A stretch of 64,000 nucleotides of DNA from an uncultured Collinsella sp. (GTDB lineage: Bacteria; Actinomycetota; Coriobacteriia; Coriobacteriales; Coriobacteriaceae), in assembly GCA_900552385.1 (NCBI GenBank), contig URZI01000006.1, forward strand, positions 36,593-100,592. The letters are read 5' to 3'. The position numbers and the translations under genes are program-made. Shown here in pieces: positions 34,600 to 42,976 of this stretch; position 1 is the stretch's first letter; each line of letters begins with the position of its first letter. The notes below the pieces were generated by a model that searched no databases, was not told where the DNA came from, and worked only from the letters and a program-made list of their open reading frames with translations.

Positions 34600-34815
34600 C
34601 TACTCGGCGACAGCGGACTTCTCCGCTGCGATCTCACGGGCGCGCTGCTCCGTGAGGACGCGAGCGATGTCCTTCTTCACGGTGTTGACGCGAGCGGTGT
34701 TGTCCAGCTGGCTGGTGGCCATCTGGAAACGAAGGTTAAAGAGCTCGGCGCGCATTTCCTTCAGCTTCTCAACGAGCTGAGCGTCCGAGAGCTCACGAAT
34801 CTCTGCGGGCTTCAT
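34600..34815 (-). CDS. rpmC: 50S ribosomal protein L29
   Basis: A 71-residue protein at the polypeptide exit tunnel. MKPAEIRELSDAQLVEKLKE and ELFNLRFQMATSQL are typical. Its start overlaps the rplP stop by one base, indicating coupling. Confidence 0.97.
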   Translation of the reverse strand: MKPAEIRELSDAQLVEKLKEMRAELFNLRFQMATSQLDNTARVNTVKKDIARVLTEQRAREIAAEKSAVAE

Positions 34816-35318
34816 TAGTTCTCCTCCTTGGCGGCGGCGGCGTCCTCAGCAGCCCACTTGGCCTCGAGAGCGGCCTCCTCAGCCATCTCCTTCTGGATGC
34901 GCTGCTCAGCGTTCTTGGCAGCAACAATCTTGGTCTTGATGGGGAGCTTGTGCTGCGCAAGACGCAGAGCCTCGCGAGCGACCTCCTCGGGAACACCCTT
35001 GACCTCGAACATGATGCGGCCGGGCTTGACGACGGCCACCCACTCCTCGGGGTTACCCTTACCAGAACCCATGCGAGTCTCGGCAGGCTTCTTGGTGATG
35101 GGCTTATCGGGGAAGATCGTGATGTAGACACGACCGCCACGCTTCATGTAGCGGGTCATGGCAATACGAGCGGCCTCGATCTGACGGTTGGTGATCCAAT
35201 GGGCCTCGAGAGCCTGGATACCAAACTCGCCGAAATGCAGCTCGGTATTACCCTTGGCCTGGCCCTTCATGGAGCCACGCTGCACCTTGCGGTGAAGAAT
35301 ACGCTTGGGGGCAAGCAC
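34815..35318 (-). CDS. rplP: 50S ribosomal protein L16 with C-terminal extension
   Basis: A 167-residue L16. The first about 137 residues are canonical (MLAPKRILHRKVQRGSMKG, then ITIFPDKPITKKPAETRMGS). The last about 30 form an Ala/Glu/Lys-rich helix-like tail (EEAALEAKWAAEDAAAAKEE) absent from most L16 proteins. It overlaps rpsC by one base. The tail is probably solvent-exposed. Confidence 0.97.
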   Translation of the reverse strand: MLAPKRILHRKVQRGSMKGQAKGNTELHFGEFGIQALEAHWITNRQIEAARIAMTRYMKRGGRVYITIFPDKPITKKPAETRMGSGKGNPEEWVAVVKPGRIMFEVKGVPEEVAREALRLAQHKLPIKTKIVAAKNAEQRIQKEMAEEAALEAKWAAEDAAAAKEEN

Positions 35319-36028
35319 TACTGACCCCTCCTCTCGGAGTTACGACGACGAGGACGGGAAGAGCCCTCGAGTGCAGGGTTGGGAACAGGCTGGCCCGGGA
35401 GCTTCTCGCCCAGGTAGATCCAGACCTTCACGCCGCAAGCGCCCATGGTGGTGCTGGCGACAGCCGTGCCGTAGTCGATCTTGGCACGGAGGGTGTGCAG
35501 AGGCACGCGACCCTCACGGTACCACTCACGACGGCCCATCTCGGCACCGCCGAGACGACCGGAGCACTGGATACGGATGCCCTTGGCGCCGGCCTTGCGG
35601 GCGGACTGGACAGCCTTGCGCATAGCGCGACGGAAGGCAACGCGGCCCTCGAGCTGCTCAGCGATGGACTGAGCAACGAGGTTGGCGTCGAGCTCGGGGC
35701 GCTTGATCTCGACAACGTCGACGGAGAGCTGGCCCTTGGAGACGCCAGCGACCTTCTCGAGCTCGGTGCGGAGGGTATCGATCTCGGCACCCTTCTTACC
35801 GATGACAACGCCGGGGCGAGCGGTGAGGATGATGACCTTCACCTTGTCGCCAGCGCGCTCGATCTCGACGCGGGAGACAGCTGCGCGGGAAAGACGCTTC
35901 TCGAGGTACTTGCGGATCTCGAGATCGTTACCGAGGGTCTTAGCGTAATCCTTCTCTGCGAACCAGCGGGAGCGCCAGTTCTCGGTGATGCCAAGACGGA
36001 AGCCGGTGGGGTAGACTTTCTGACCCAT
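35318..36028 (-). CDS. rpsC: 30S ribosomal protein S3
   Basis: A 236-residue protein with the KH domain (IILTARPGVVIGKKGAEIDT) and the C-terminal domain (GRLGGAEMGRREWYREGRVP). It forms part of the mRNA entry site. It lies between rplV and rplP in the standard order. Confidence 0.98.
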   Translation of the reverse strand: MGQKVYPTGFRLGITENWRSRWFAEKDYAKTLGNDLEIRKYLEKRLSRAAVSRVEIERAGDKVKVIILTARPGVVIGKKGAEIDTLRTELEKVAGVSKGQLSVDVVEIKRPELDANLVAQSIAEQLEGRVAFRRAMRKAVQSARKAGAKGIRIQCSGRLGGAEMGRREWYREGRVPLHTLRAKIDYGTAVASTTMGACGVKVWIYLGEKLPGQPVPNPALEGSSRPRRRNSERRGQ

Positions 36029-36034
36029 ACAGCT

Positions 36035-36406
36035 TTACGCCTCCTTTCGAGGAGCAACGACGACGGTGATGTGGGAAGTACGCTTCAGAATGCGAGAAGC
36101 GGAACCCTTGGCGCGGGGACGGATGCGCTTAAGCGTCGGACCCTCGTCAACATAGGCAGCGGCGACAACCAGGTTGTCGGCACGCAGACCGTTGTTGTTC
36201 TCGGCGTTCGCAACGGCGGAACGGAGAACCTTCTCGACATCCACGGCGACGGCGCGGTCGCAGAAGTGGAGGATGTCGAAGGCCTGAGCGACAGGCTTGC
36301 GGCGGATCAGATCGACCACCAGGCGGGCCTTGCTGGGGGAAACACGCACGTACTTAGCGACGGCGCGAACCTCGGTGGCCTCAGTTTCAATAGACTTAGT
36401 TGCCAT
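36035..36406 (-). CDS. rplV: 50S ribosomal protein L22
   Basis: A 123-residue protein lining the exit tunnel. Recognised by AKYVRVSPSKARLVVDLIRR and the C-terminal hook region RIRPRAKGSASRILKRTSHI. Confidence 0.98.
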   Translation of the reverse strand: MATKSIETEATEVRAVAKYVRVSPSKARLVVDLIRRKPVAQAFDILHFCDRAVAVDVEKVLRSAVANAENNNGLRADNLVVAAAYVDEGPTLKRIRPRAKGSASRILKRTSHITVVVAPRKEA

Positions 36407-36420
36407 TTACGGTTAACCCC

Positions 36421-36681
36421 CTATTTGGCCTTGTGGCCACGGAACGTACGAGTCGGCGCGAACTCGCCGAGCTTGTGACCAACCATGGACTCGGTAACAT
36501 ACACGGGCACATGCTTGCGGCCGTCGTGGACGGCGATGGTGTGACCAACCATCTCGGGGAAGATGGTGGACGCGCGGGACCAGGTCTTCACGACGTCCTT
36601 CTTGCCAGCCTCGTTCATCGCGGTGATACGCGAGAGAAGGCGAGTCTCCACGAACGGGCCCTTTTTGAGACTTCTGCTCAT
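36421..36681 (-). CDS. rpsS: 30S ribosomal protein S19
   Basis: An 86-residue protein beginning MSRSLKKGPFVETRLLSRI and containing VYVTESMVGHKLGEFAPTRT. Standard length and position between rplB and rplV. Confidence 0.98.
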   Translation of the reverse strand: MSRSLKKGPFVETRLLSRITAMNEAGKKDVVKTWSRASTIFPEMVGHTIAVHDGRKHVPVYVTESMVGHKLGEFAPTRTFRGHKAK

Positions 36682-36713
36682 AAGTGCTTTCTCCTAAAAC
36701 TCGGTATCCGAAA

Positions 36714-37544
36714 TTACTTCTTACGGCGACGAATGATGTGCTGGTTCGAGACCTTCTTCTTCTTGCGCGTACGAAGGCCCTTCGTCGGCTTACCCCAGGG
36801 GGTAACAGAGGGACGACCAGAGGTGTGGTTCTTGCCCTCGCCACCGCCGTGCGGGTGGTCGACAGGGTTCATGACGGTACCGCGGACGGTCGGGCGCACG
36901 TTCATGTGACGCTTACGGCCGGCCTTGCCGATGACGATGTTGGCGTGATCGGCGTTGCCGACCTCACCGACGGTGGCGCGGCAGGTAACGAGGATGCGGC
37001 GCATCTCGGAGGAAGGCATACGGACGATGGCGTACTTGCCCTCCTTACCCATCAGCTGGCAGGAGTTACCGGCGGAACGGGCGATAGCAGCGCCCTTGCC
37101 CGGCTGGAACTCGACGGCGTGGATGAGCGTACCGACGGGGATGTCGGCGAGGGGCAGAGCGTTGCCCGGCTTGATGTCGGCGTCAGAACCGGACATGACG
37201 GTCTGACCGACCTCGAGGCCCTTGGGGGCCAGGATGTAGCGCTTCTCACCGTCAGCGTAGTGCAGCAGAGCGATGCGAGCGGAACGGTTCGGATCGTACT
37301 CGATCGTAGCAACCTTGGCGGGCACGCCGTCCTTGTTGCGCTTGAAGTCGATCACGCGGTAACGACGCTTCACGCCGCCACCCTGGTGGCGGGTGGTGAT
37401 GCGGCCGTTGTTGTTACGACCGGCCTTCTTGGGCAGGGGCTCGAGAAGAGACTTCTCGGGCTTGGTGCAGGTGATCTCGGAGAAGTCGGAGATCGTCTGC
37501 CAACGCCTACCAGCGGAGGTCGGCTTAAGGTGCTTTACAGCCAT
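36714..37544 (-). CDS. rplB: 50S ribosomal protein L2
   Basis: A 276-residue protein at the peptidyl-transferase centre. The start MAVKHLKPTSAGRRWQTISD and the conserved C-terminal MNPVDHPHGGGEGKN are clear. I place the start at ATG 37544 behind GAAAGGG; an open extension to 37619 is not supported. A 179-bp gap separates it from rplW. Confidence 0.98.
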   Translation of the reverse strand: MAVKHLKPTSAGRRWQTISDFSEITCTKPEKSLLEPLPKKAGRNNNGRITTRHQGGGVKRRYRVIDFKRNKDGVPAKVATIEYDPNRSARIALLHYADGEKRYILAPKGLEVGQTVMSGSDADIKPGNALPLADIPVGTLIHAVEFQPGKGAAIARSAGNSCQLMGKEGKYAIVRMPSSEMRRILVTCRATVGEVGNADHANIVIGKAGRKRHMNVRPTVRGTVMNPVDHPHGGGEGKNHTSGRPSVTPWGKPTKGLRTRKKKKVSNQHIIRRRKK

Positions 37545-37723
37545 TACAATCCCTTTCAATAGGAATCCGTTAGCCATCGCAGACAGGGATTCGAGGTTCT
37601 GCCTCGGGTGCGATGACACCGGACGTATACACGGTTCCGGGCGTGTCCATTTTATACGCCCAAAACCTTGAGCTCTCGCCTCCCCTATTTGGGAGGCATG
37701 AGCTCACTCAACAGCAGCGAGTC

Positions 37724-38011
37724 TTAGGCCTGGTTGCCAAAGACCTCGATGGTGTCGCCCTCGGCCAGCGTGACGATGGCCTTCTTCCAAGAACGGGTCT
37801 TGCCGGCGACATAGCGCACGCGCTTGGTCTTGGGCTTGACCGTCAGGGTGTTCACGCGAACGACCTTGACGCCGAAGATCTCCTCGACAGCGTCCTTGAT
37901 CTGATACTTGTTAGCATCCTTGGCGACCTCGAACGTGTACTTGTTCTGCTCCATGCCGGAGAAGGAACGCTCGGACACGATCGGACGGATGATGATCTCG
38001 TGGGCGGTCAT
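37724..38011 (-). CDS. rplW: 50S ribosomal protein L23
   Basis: A 95-residue exit-tunnel protein and chaperone docking site. Recognised by IIIRPIVSERSFSGMEQNKY and VNTLTVKPKTKRVR. The start follows the rplD stop directly, so translation is coupled. Confidence 0.97.
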   Translation of the reverse strand: MTAHEIIIRPIVSERSFSGMEQNKYTFEVAKDANKYQIKDAVEEIFGVKVVRVNTLTVKPKTKRVRYVAGKTRSWKKAIVTLAEGDTIEVFGNQA

Positions 38012-38638
38012 TTAAGCAAGCACCTCCCCGAAGTGAGCGGCGATGTCGGCGGGCATCAGCACGGCGTTGTTGTTGACGAGATCGTAGGTGTTGGCCTCGT
38101 CGGCGGTGATGATGAACGTCTTGGGAATGTTGCGGAACGACAGGTAGGCGTTGACATCCTCATCGCGAACGATGATGGTCAGACGTTTGCCCTCAAGGCC
38201 GAGAGCCTTGAGCATGGCAACGGCAGCCTTGGTGGAAGGCTTCTCGAAGCCGTAGTCGTCGACGAGCACGAGCTCGCCATCGGCCAGCTTGGCGGACAGC
38301 GCGGAGCGCATAGCCAGCTTGACCTCCTTGTTGTTCATACGCTTAGCGTAGGAACGGGGCTTGGGGGCGAAGACAACGCCACCGTGACGCCACTGGGCAG
38401 CACGGATGGAACCCTGGCGGGCACGGCCGGTGCCCTTCTGACGCCAAGGCTTCTTGCCGCCGCCGGAAACCTCAGAGCGGCCCTTAGCGGACTGGGTGCC
38501 CTGACGCCAAGAGGCCATCTGGCACTTGACGATGTGGTGCATAACGTGGATGTTCGGCTCGATGCCGTACACCTCAGCGGCGAGCTCGGCCTCGGCGACC
38601 TTCTTGCCCTCGCTGTTCTTTACTTCAAACTTTGCCAT
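38012..38638 (-). CDS. rplD: 50S ribosomal protein L4
   Basis: A 208-residue L4, which in many bacteria also autoregulates this operon. The tunnel loop region KKPWRQKGTGRARQGSIRAA is conserved. It follows rplC by 46 nt. Confidence 0.98.
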   Translation of the reverse strand: MAKFEVKNSEGKKVAEAELAAEVYGIEPNIHVMHHIVKCQMASWRQGTQSAKGRSEVSGGGKKPWRQKGTGRARQGSIRAAQWRHGGVVFAPKPRSYAKRMNNKEVKLAMRSALSAKLADGELVLVDDYGFEKPSTKAAVAMLKALGLEGKRLTIIVRDEDVNAYLSFRNIPKTFIITADEANTYDLVNNNAVLMPADIAAHFGEVLA

Positions 38639-38684
38639 TTAAGTGTTCTCCTTGGTATGACGCTGGGCTAAATGGGCTGGGCCC

Positions 38685-39296
38685 TTAGGCCATACGGATG
38701 GCGACGAGACCATTCTTGGCACCCGGGACAGCGCCCTTGACCAAGATGAGGTTCTGCTCGGCATCGATGCGGACAACGGAAAGGTTCTTGACGGTAACGC
38801 GCTCGTTACCCATGTGACCGGCCATCTTGACGCCCTTGAGGACGCGCGCAGGATAGGCGCACTGACCGATAGAACCGGGGTGACGCTGGAAGTGAGAACC
38901 ATGCGTCATAGGACCGCGGCGCTGACCCCAGCGCTTGATGCGACCCTGGAAGCCCTTACCCTTGGAGGTACCGATGACGTCGACCTTCTCGACATCAGCG
39001 AAATCAGCGACGGTGACGACCTCGCCGACCTTGTGCTCCTCGCCGTTCTCGACGCGGACCTCACGAAGGAAGCGGACAGGCTCGACGCCAGCCTTGGCGA
39101 AGTGACCAGCCATGGGCTTGTTCACGTTCTTGGCCTTGATGTCGCCGAAACCGATCTGGACGGCGTCATAGCCGTCGGTTGCCTGAGTTTTAACCTGCGA
39201 GACAGCGCAGGGGCCAGCCTGGATGACCGTGACGGGAACGACGTTGTCGTCCTCGTCCCAAACCTGGGTCATGCCAATCTTGCGGCCGAGAATCAT
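38685..39296 (-). CDS. rplC: 50S ribosomal protein L3
   Basis: A 203-residue protein beginning MILGRKIGMTQVWDEDDNVV with the central HGSHFQRHPGSIGQCAYPAR. I take ATG 39296; a TTG 9 nt earlier is possible. It is the first gene of this operon here because rpsJ, its usual upstream neighbour, lies at 53223. A structured leader precedes it. Confidence 0.97.
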   Translation of the reverse strand: MILGRKIGMTQVWDEDDNVVPVTVIQAGPCAVSQVKTQATDGYDAVQIGFGDIKAKNVNKPMAGHFAKAGVEPVRFLREVRVENGEEHKVGEVVTVADFADVEKVDVIGTSKGKGFQGRIKRWGQRRGPMTHGSHFQRHPGSIGQCAYPARVLKGVKMAGHMGNERVTVKNLSVVRIDAEQNLILVKGAVPGAKNGLVAIRMA

Positions 39297-39325
39297 GCTG
39301 ATCAAGATATGATCCCAACTCTCGC

Positions 39326-39377
39326 GTGGTCTTGGGACAATGCGTACACCACCGAGCGTACGCCCCTAGAGGACCAC
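39326..39377 (-). promoter_or_regulatory. Structured leader upstream of rplC
   Basis: Nested inverted repeats GTGGTC/GACCAC (39326-39331, 39372-39377) and GCGTAC/GTACGC (39342-39347, 39358-39363) lie 30-81 nt upstream of the rplC start. This is where ribosomal-protein autoregulatory leaders occur. The rest of 39378-39566 shows no gene. Confidence 0.45.
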
Positions 39378-39566
39378 TACTTACACGACGTGCTCCCCAG
39401 CCTTGTATTGCGTCCGGACTACCTGACAACCCTATTAAGCAGGCATTTTGTCCAGCCAGAATACTCCCCTGGTTTCACACAGCTGTTTAGTATACACGGC
39501 TGCGGGCGTATCCATCGAGATTCATATTTCACTCACATTGTTTACGCAGGTAAAGTGCGTGGATGG

Positions 39567-39717
39567 CTCCCGAGCACGGCGGAGGGCCGGAGAAATATAT
39601 TAAGGTCCCTGCTCTACAGTCCTGCGCAAGACGGAGAGCACATTAAGTGCTCTCCTTTGCGTGCGGAACTCGCGATGACCTTAATATATTTCTCCGGCCC
39701 TCCGCCGTGCTCGGGAG
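39567..39717. repeat. Long palindrome with conserved core, copy 1
   Basis: Perfect 40-bp arms (39567-39606 and 39678-39717) flank a 71-nt core. The core contains CTGCTCTACAGTCCTG, an inner hairpin GGAGAGCAC-ATTAA-GTGCTCTCC and GTGCGGAACTCGC. The same core recurs at 56878-56944 and 58915-58981 between different arms. It lies 38 nt past the stop of the phosphatase gene and upstream of the rplC operon. Confidence 0.92.
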
Positions 39718-39754
39718 ACGACACGTTGATGTCTGCTTAACTCTGCTCGCTCAG

Positions 39755-40381
39755 CTAATTACTTTGTTGAGGATCGATGATTTGCTGCAAGATGAACTTG
39801 GATTGGGGCGCGTCGCCTTCTTCTCCCGACTTTTCCTCTTCGAAATCGAAGATCATGATGGCGCAGTTGGGGAGTTTTGCTGGGAGCTCGAAGCCGTCTG
39901 GGGCTGCAGCCTTGATGAATTGGCGGCTGGCGCTGCCGTGGCTTACTGCTAGGAGGGTTTCGATGCCCTCGGCGCCCATGAGATTGGTGAGGGTGCCTAC
40001 CATGCGCTCCTGCAGGGCATGGCTTCCTTCTCCGCCAAATGGAATCAGGTCCTCGCCGGGGTCCCAGACATCGGTGGGCAGGGCGTCGTGGGGACCTTCT
40101 TCGAAGGTGCCGTAGCCGCGCTCGATAATGCCTTCGCAGGGCTCGACAGCGGCGTCCGGACCGAGGAGTTCGCATGCGACGAGACTTGCCGTGTCCATGG
40201 CTCGGCCTAAGGGTGATGAGACCACTTTGTCGGGAACGACGCCGTGGGCTTTGAGCCATGCGGCTGCCATTCCCGCTTGTTTGTGGCCGAGGTCGGTCAA
40301 CGGTGAATCGCAGCGGCCCTGGACGAGCTTTTTGACGTTGAATTCCGTCTGGCCGTGGCGGAGCAGATACAGCCTCTTCAT
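39755..40381 (-). CDS. Histidine phosphatase family protein (GpmB-like)
   Basis: A branch-1 histidine acid phosphatase/phosphoglycerate mutase-like protein of 208 residues. The catalytic motif is LYLLRHGQTEFN at residues 4-15, and the second histidine is in VSHGSASRQF near residue 147. The substrate cannot be told from sequence; small phosphate esters are usual. No dedicated terminator is seen, and the palindrome at 39567-39717 follows directly. Confidence 0.9.
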   Translation of the reverse strand: MKRLYLLRHGQTEFNVKKLVQGRCDSPLTDLGHKQAGMAAAWLKAHGVVPDKVVSSPLGRAMDTASLVACELLGPDAAVEPCEGIIERGYGTFEEGPHDALPTDVWDPGEDLIPFGGEGSHALQERMVGTLTNLMGAEGIETLLAVSHGSASRQFIKAAAPDGFELPAKLPNCAIMIFDFEEEKSGEEGDAPQSKFILQQIIDPQQSN

Positions 40382-40420
40382 ATTCTCCCCTTCTGTATAA
40401 CTTGCTTTGCCGGCACAGCC

Positions 40421-41581
40421 CTACTCGTGGGTATGCCCTACGTAGTCTTCGTCGATCGTAATCTTGGCAATCGACTTGGGGTATTCCGATTCGACCCTCT
40501 GGGCTAACGCGTGTTTGAGCTCATCGGCTCCCATGCCCAAATCCGAGGGTCGCACGCAGTCAAAGATCACGTTGGTGTGCGTGGGGCCCGGCACGCAGCG
40601 CAGATCGTGAATCGAAAGGCGGCTATCGATCTCTTGAGCCATAGCGTTGATGCGCAGGCGCATGCTCGCCACCTTTGAATCGTCGGTCACGATGGGATCG
40701 TAATGAAGCGTGACGATCATGCCGTCTTCGTCCCTAAACGACTGCTCGATGTTATCGAGCGTGTCATGACTTTCCAGCGGGCTGGCCTCGGCCGCCATCT
40801 CGGCGTGAGCGCTTGCGAACTTCCTACCCGGACCGTAATCGTGAACCATCAGATCGTGAACGCCCAAAACGCCGGGATAGCTCATGATCTTGTCTCGGAT
40901 GTGTTTGACCAACTTGGGATCGGGTGCCTGGCCCAAAAGCGGGCTCACTGTATCTTGGATAAGCTCAAAGCCGCTCCAGCCAATATAAGCGCCAACGGCA
41001 AGTCCGACCCAAGCATCAAGATTGATATGCATCACCTGGGAAACAATTGCGCACGCCAGCACGGCGCCCGTGGCAAGAACATCGTTCTTGGAATCTTGCG
41101 CGGTCGCATGCAGCGTTTCGGACTCAATGCGGTCACCGAGCTTTTGGTTGAGGGCCGCCATCCACAGCTTAACAACCATTGAAAGCGCAAGGACTGCCAC
41201 CAGGGCAAGCGAGAACTCGACAGGTTCGGGGTGGATGACGCGCTCAACCGAGGACTTCACCAGCTCAACGCCAATCAGCAGCACGAGCGCCGCCACGACC
41301 AGACCCGAGAGATACTCGTAGCGACCGTGGCCGTAAGGATGCTCGGGGTCGGCCGGCTTGCTCGCCAGCTTAAACCCCAGCACGCTCACGATATTCGAGC
41401 TGGCATCGGACAAGTTGTTCATGGCGTCCGCCACAATCGAAACCGATCCCGACAGCACGCCAATTGCGCCCTTCGCAGCACAAAGTGCAACATTAGCGAG
41501 AATACACACCACGCCCGTCAACGTGCCCACGCGCGCACGGTCACCCTGCGCGCGCTTAACAATCCACTCGACCATCTTCAT
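40421..41581 (-). CDS. Cation diffusion facilitator transporter
   Basis: A metal-cation/proton antiporter of about 386 residues with six membrane segments. The CDF site motifs DAMNNLSDASSNIVS (helix 2) and DSKNDVLATG (helix 5) supply the metal aspartates, and HPYGHGRYEYLSGL lies between them. A long cytoplasmic C-terminal domain follows. Starts at 41581 (ATG) or 41596 (GTG) are both possible. It is likely to export zinc, iron or manganese; the metal is not predictable here. Confidence 0.9.
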   Translation of the reverse strand: MKMVEWIVKRAQGDRARVGTLTGVVCILANVALCAAKGAIGVLSGSVSIVADAMNNLSDASSNIVSVLGFKLASKPADPEHPYGHGRYEYLSGLVVAALVLLIGVELVKSSVERVIHPEPVEFSLALVAVLALSMVVKLWMAALNQKLGDRIESETLHATAQDSKNDVLATGAVLACAIVSQVMHINLDAWVGLAVGAYIGWSGFELIQDTVSPLLGQAPDPKLVKHIRDKIMSYPGVLGVHDLMVHDYGPGRKFASAHAEMAAEASPLESHDTLDNIEQSFRDEDGMIVTLHYDPIVTDDSKVASMRLRINAMAQEIDSRLSIHDLRCVPGPTHTNVIFDCVRPSDLGMGADELKHALAQRVESEYPKSIAKITIDEDYVGHTHE

Positions 41582-41656
41582 CAGCCCCCACGGCACTACC
41601 TATATATCTATTGCTCAAACGGATTGTAGTGTAGCCACTTTGTCCCCCAGATACAA

Positions 41657-41686
41657 AAGGCCGCAACCCACACGAGCCGCGGCCTT
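41657..41686 (-). terminator. Terminator after the EIIC gene
   Basis: AAGGCCGC (41657-41664) pairs with GCGGCCTT (41679-41686), and the minus strand continues with TTTTG. It lies about 40 nt after the EIIC stop. Confidence 0.75.
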
Positions 41687-41724
41687 GGAACATGACAATG
41701 GAATCGTCCTTTTGTCGCACAGGT

Positions 41725-42936
41725 CTATGCGCTTGCTTCAGCAGCGCTCACCATCGTTTCGGTCGAATCGGCTTCGTCTTCTGCCGTCTGCTCCTTCGTC
41801 GGCACCACGCCAAAGCAGTAGCTCAGCGCCGCAGACACCGCAAATGCCGTGCCGCCGGCAGCGCAGCACCACAGCAGGTTCGAGATGCCGCCCGTGGCAA
41901 AGCCAATGACCATGAGGACATTCGTCATGCCGATGGTATAAGCCGTAACGTGGCCCACGGCTGCAACAAGGCCTCCGACGGCGCCGCCAATGGCCATGCA
42001 CGTCAGGCACCTGCCATATTTAAAGCCGCAACCGTACAGCGCCGGCTCGCCTACGCCGCCAAGAACACCCGAGATTGAATAGCCCAGCATGAGCGCTTTC
42101 TCGTCCTTATCCGCAACGCGGAGCGACGCACCAAAGGACATGCCCCAAACGGCGAACGTCGCCATCGTCGCGGCAATGAGAATGCACGAATCCGTTCCCA
42201 CACTCATAAACTGCGCGTACGCAAGCGATAGGACAACGTTGCTGACGCCCGCAATCTTAAGAAACTCCCAGCCCGCGGCAAGCCCCATGAGCGTAAGCAG
42301 CGACACGATGCCACCGGAATTGCCAAGCATAAACATAAGCTGCCCCAACAGCATGCCCAGATAGCTGCCCGCCGGCGCCGTGATACACAGCGAAACCGGA
42401 ACCATGACAAGCATGGTTGCAAACGGAACGAACGAAAACGCCACGGCCTTAGGAATTACGCGCCGAAAGAAACGCTCCACTCGCCATAGCACGGGCACCG
42501 AGATGAGAACCGGAATAACAGTCGTCGTGTAATCGTTGACCGGCGCGGGAAGCAGGCCATACACGGAAGTCATCGATGCCGCCGTCGATGCGGCATCGAC
42601 GAGCTTAAGCAGATCGGGCGCAATCAATACGCCGCCCAGCATCATGCCCAGCTGCTCCGAGCAACCGAGCTGGCGGGCGGCCGCCCAACCAAGATAAATG
42701 GGCAAAAAGTAGTAGCCGGCGTTATAGAGCCAACTGTAGAACAGGCGATAGATTTCGGAATCGGCAGACCACAGGCCCAGCATGCCTTCGCCCATAATGA
42801 CGGCGACGGTGCGAAACAATGCCGCGCAGACAATAAAGGGCAGCGCCGACATCATACTTTTGGACAGATAGTCCACCACGGCCATGGCATTTGATGAAAC
42901 CGTCGTTGTAAACGAGGTGTTAGAAACTTGTGACAT
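41725..42936 (-). CDS. PTS EIIC-domain sugar permease (stand-alone)
   Basis: A 403-residue membrane protein with about ten hydrophobic segments and the EIIC signature GVLGGVGEPALYGCGFKYG near residue 300, as in glucose/beta-glucoside PTS permeases. No EIIA or EIIB domain is fused or adjacent. The ATG at 42936 follows GGGAAAGG; a longer open extension into the accDA gene is rejected. It starts 41 nt after accDA and could be read from the fatty acid operon. Substrate unknown. Confidence 0.85.
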   Translation of the reverse strand: MSQVSNTSFTTTVSSNAMAVVDYLSKSMMSALPFIVCAALFRTVAVIMGEGMLGLWSADSEIYRLFYSWLYNAGYYFLPIYLGWAAARQLGCSEQLGMMLGGVLIAPDLLKLVDAASTAASMTSVYGLLPAPVNDYTTTVIPVLISVPVLWRVERFFRRVIPKAVAFSFVPFATMLVMVPVSLCITAPAGSYLGMLLGQLMFMLGNSGGIVSLLTLMGLAAGWEFLKIAGVSNVVLSLAYAQFMSVGTDSCILIAATMATFAVWGMSFGASLRVADKDEKALMLGYSISGVLGGVGEPALYGCGFKYGRCLTCMAIGGAVGGLVAAVGHVTAYTIGMTNVLMVIGFATGGISNLLWCCAAGGTAFAVSAALSYCFGVVPTKEQTAEDEADSTETMVSAAEASA

Positions 42937-42976
42937 GGAACGCCTTTCCCAATGTGACATGCGGACTGTCCCCTTG

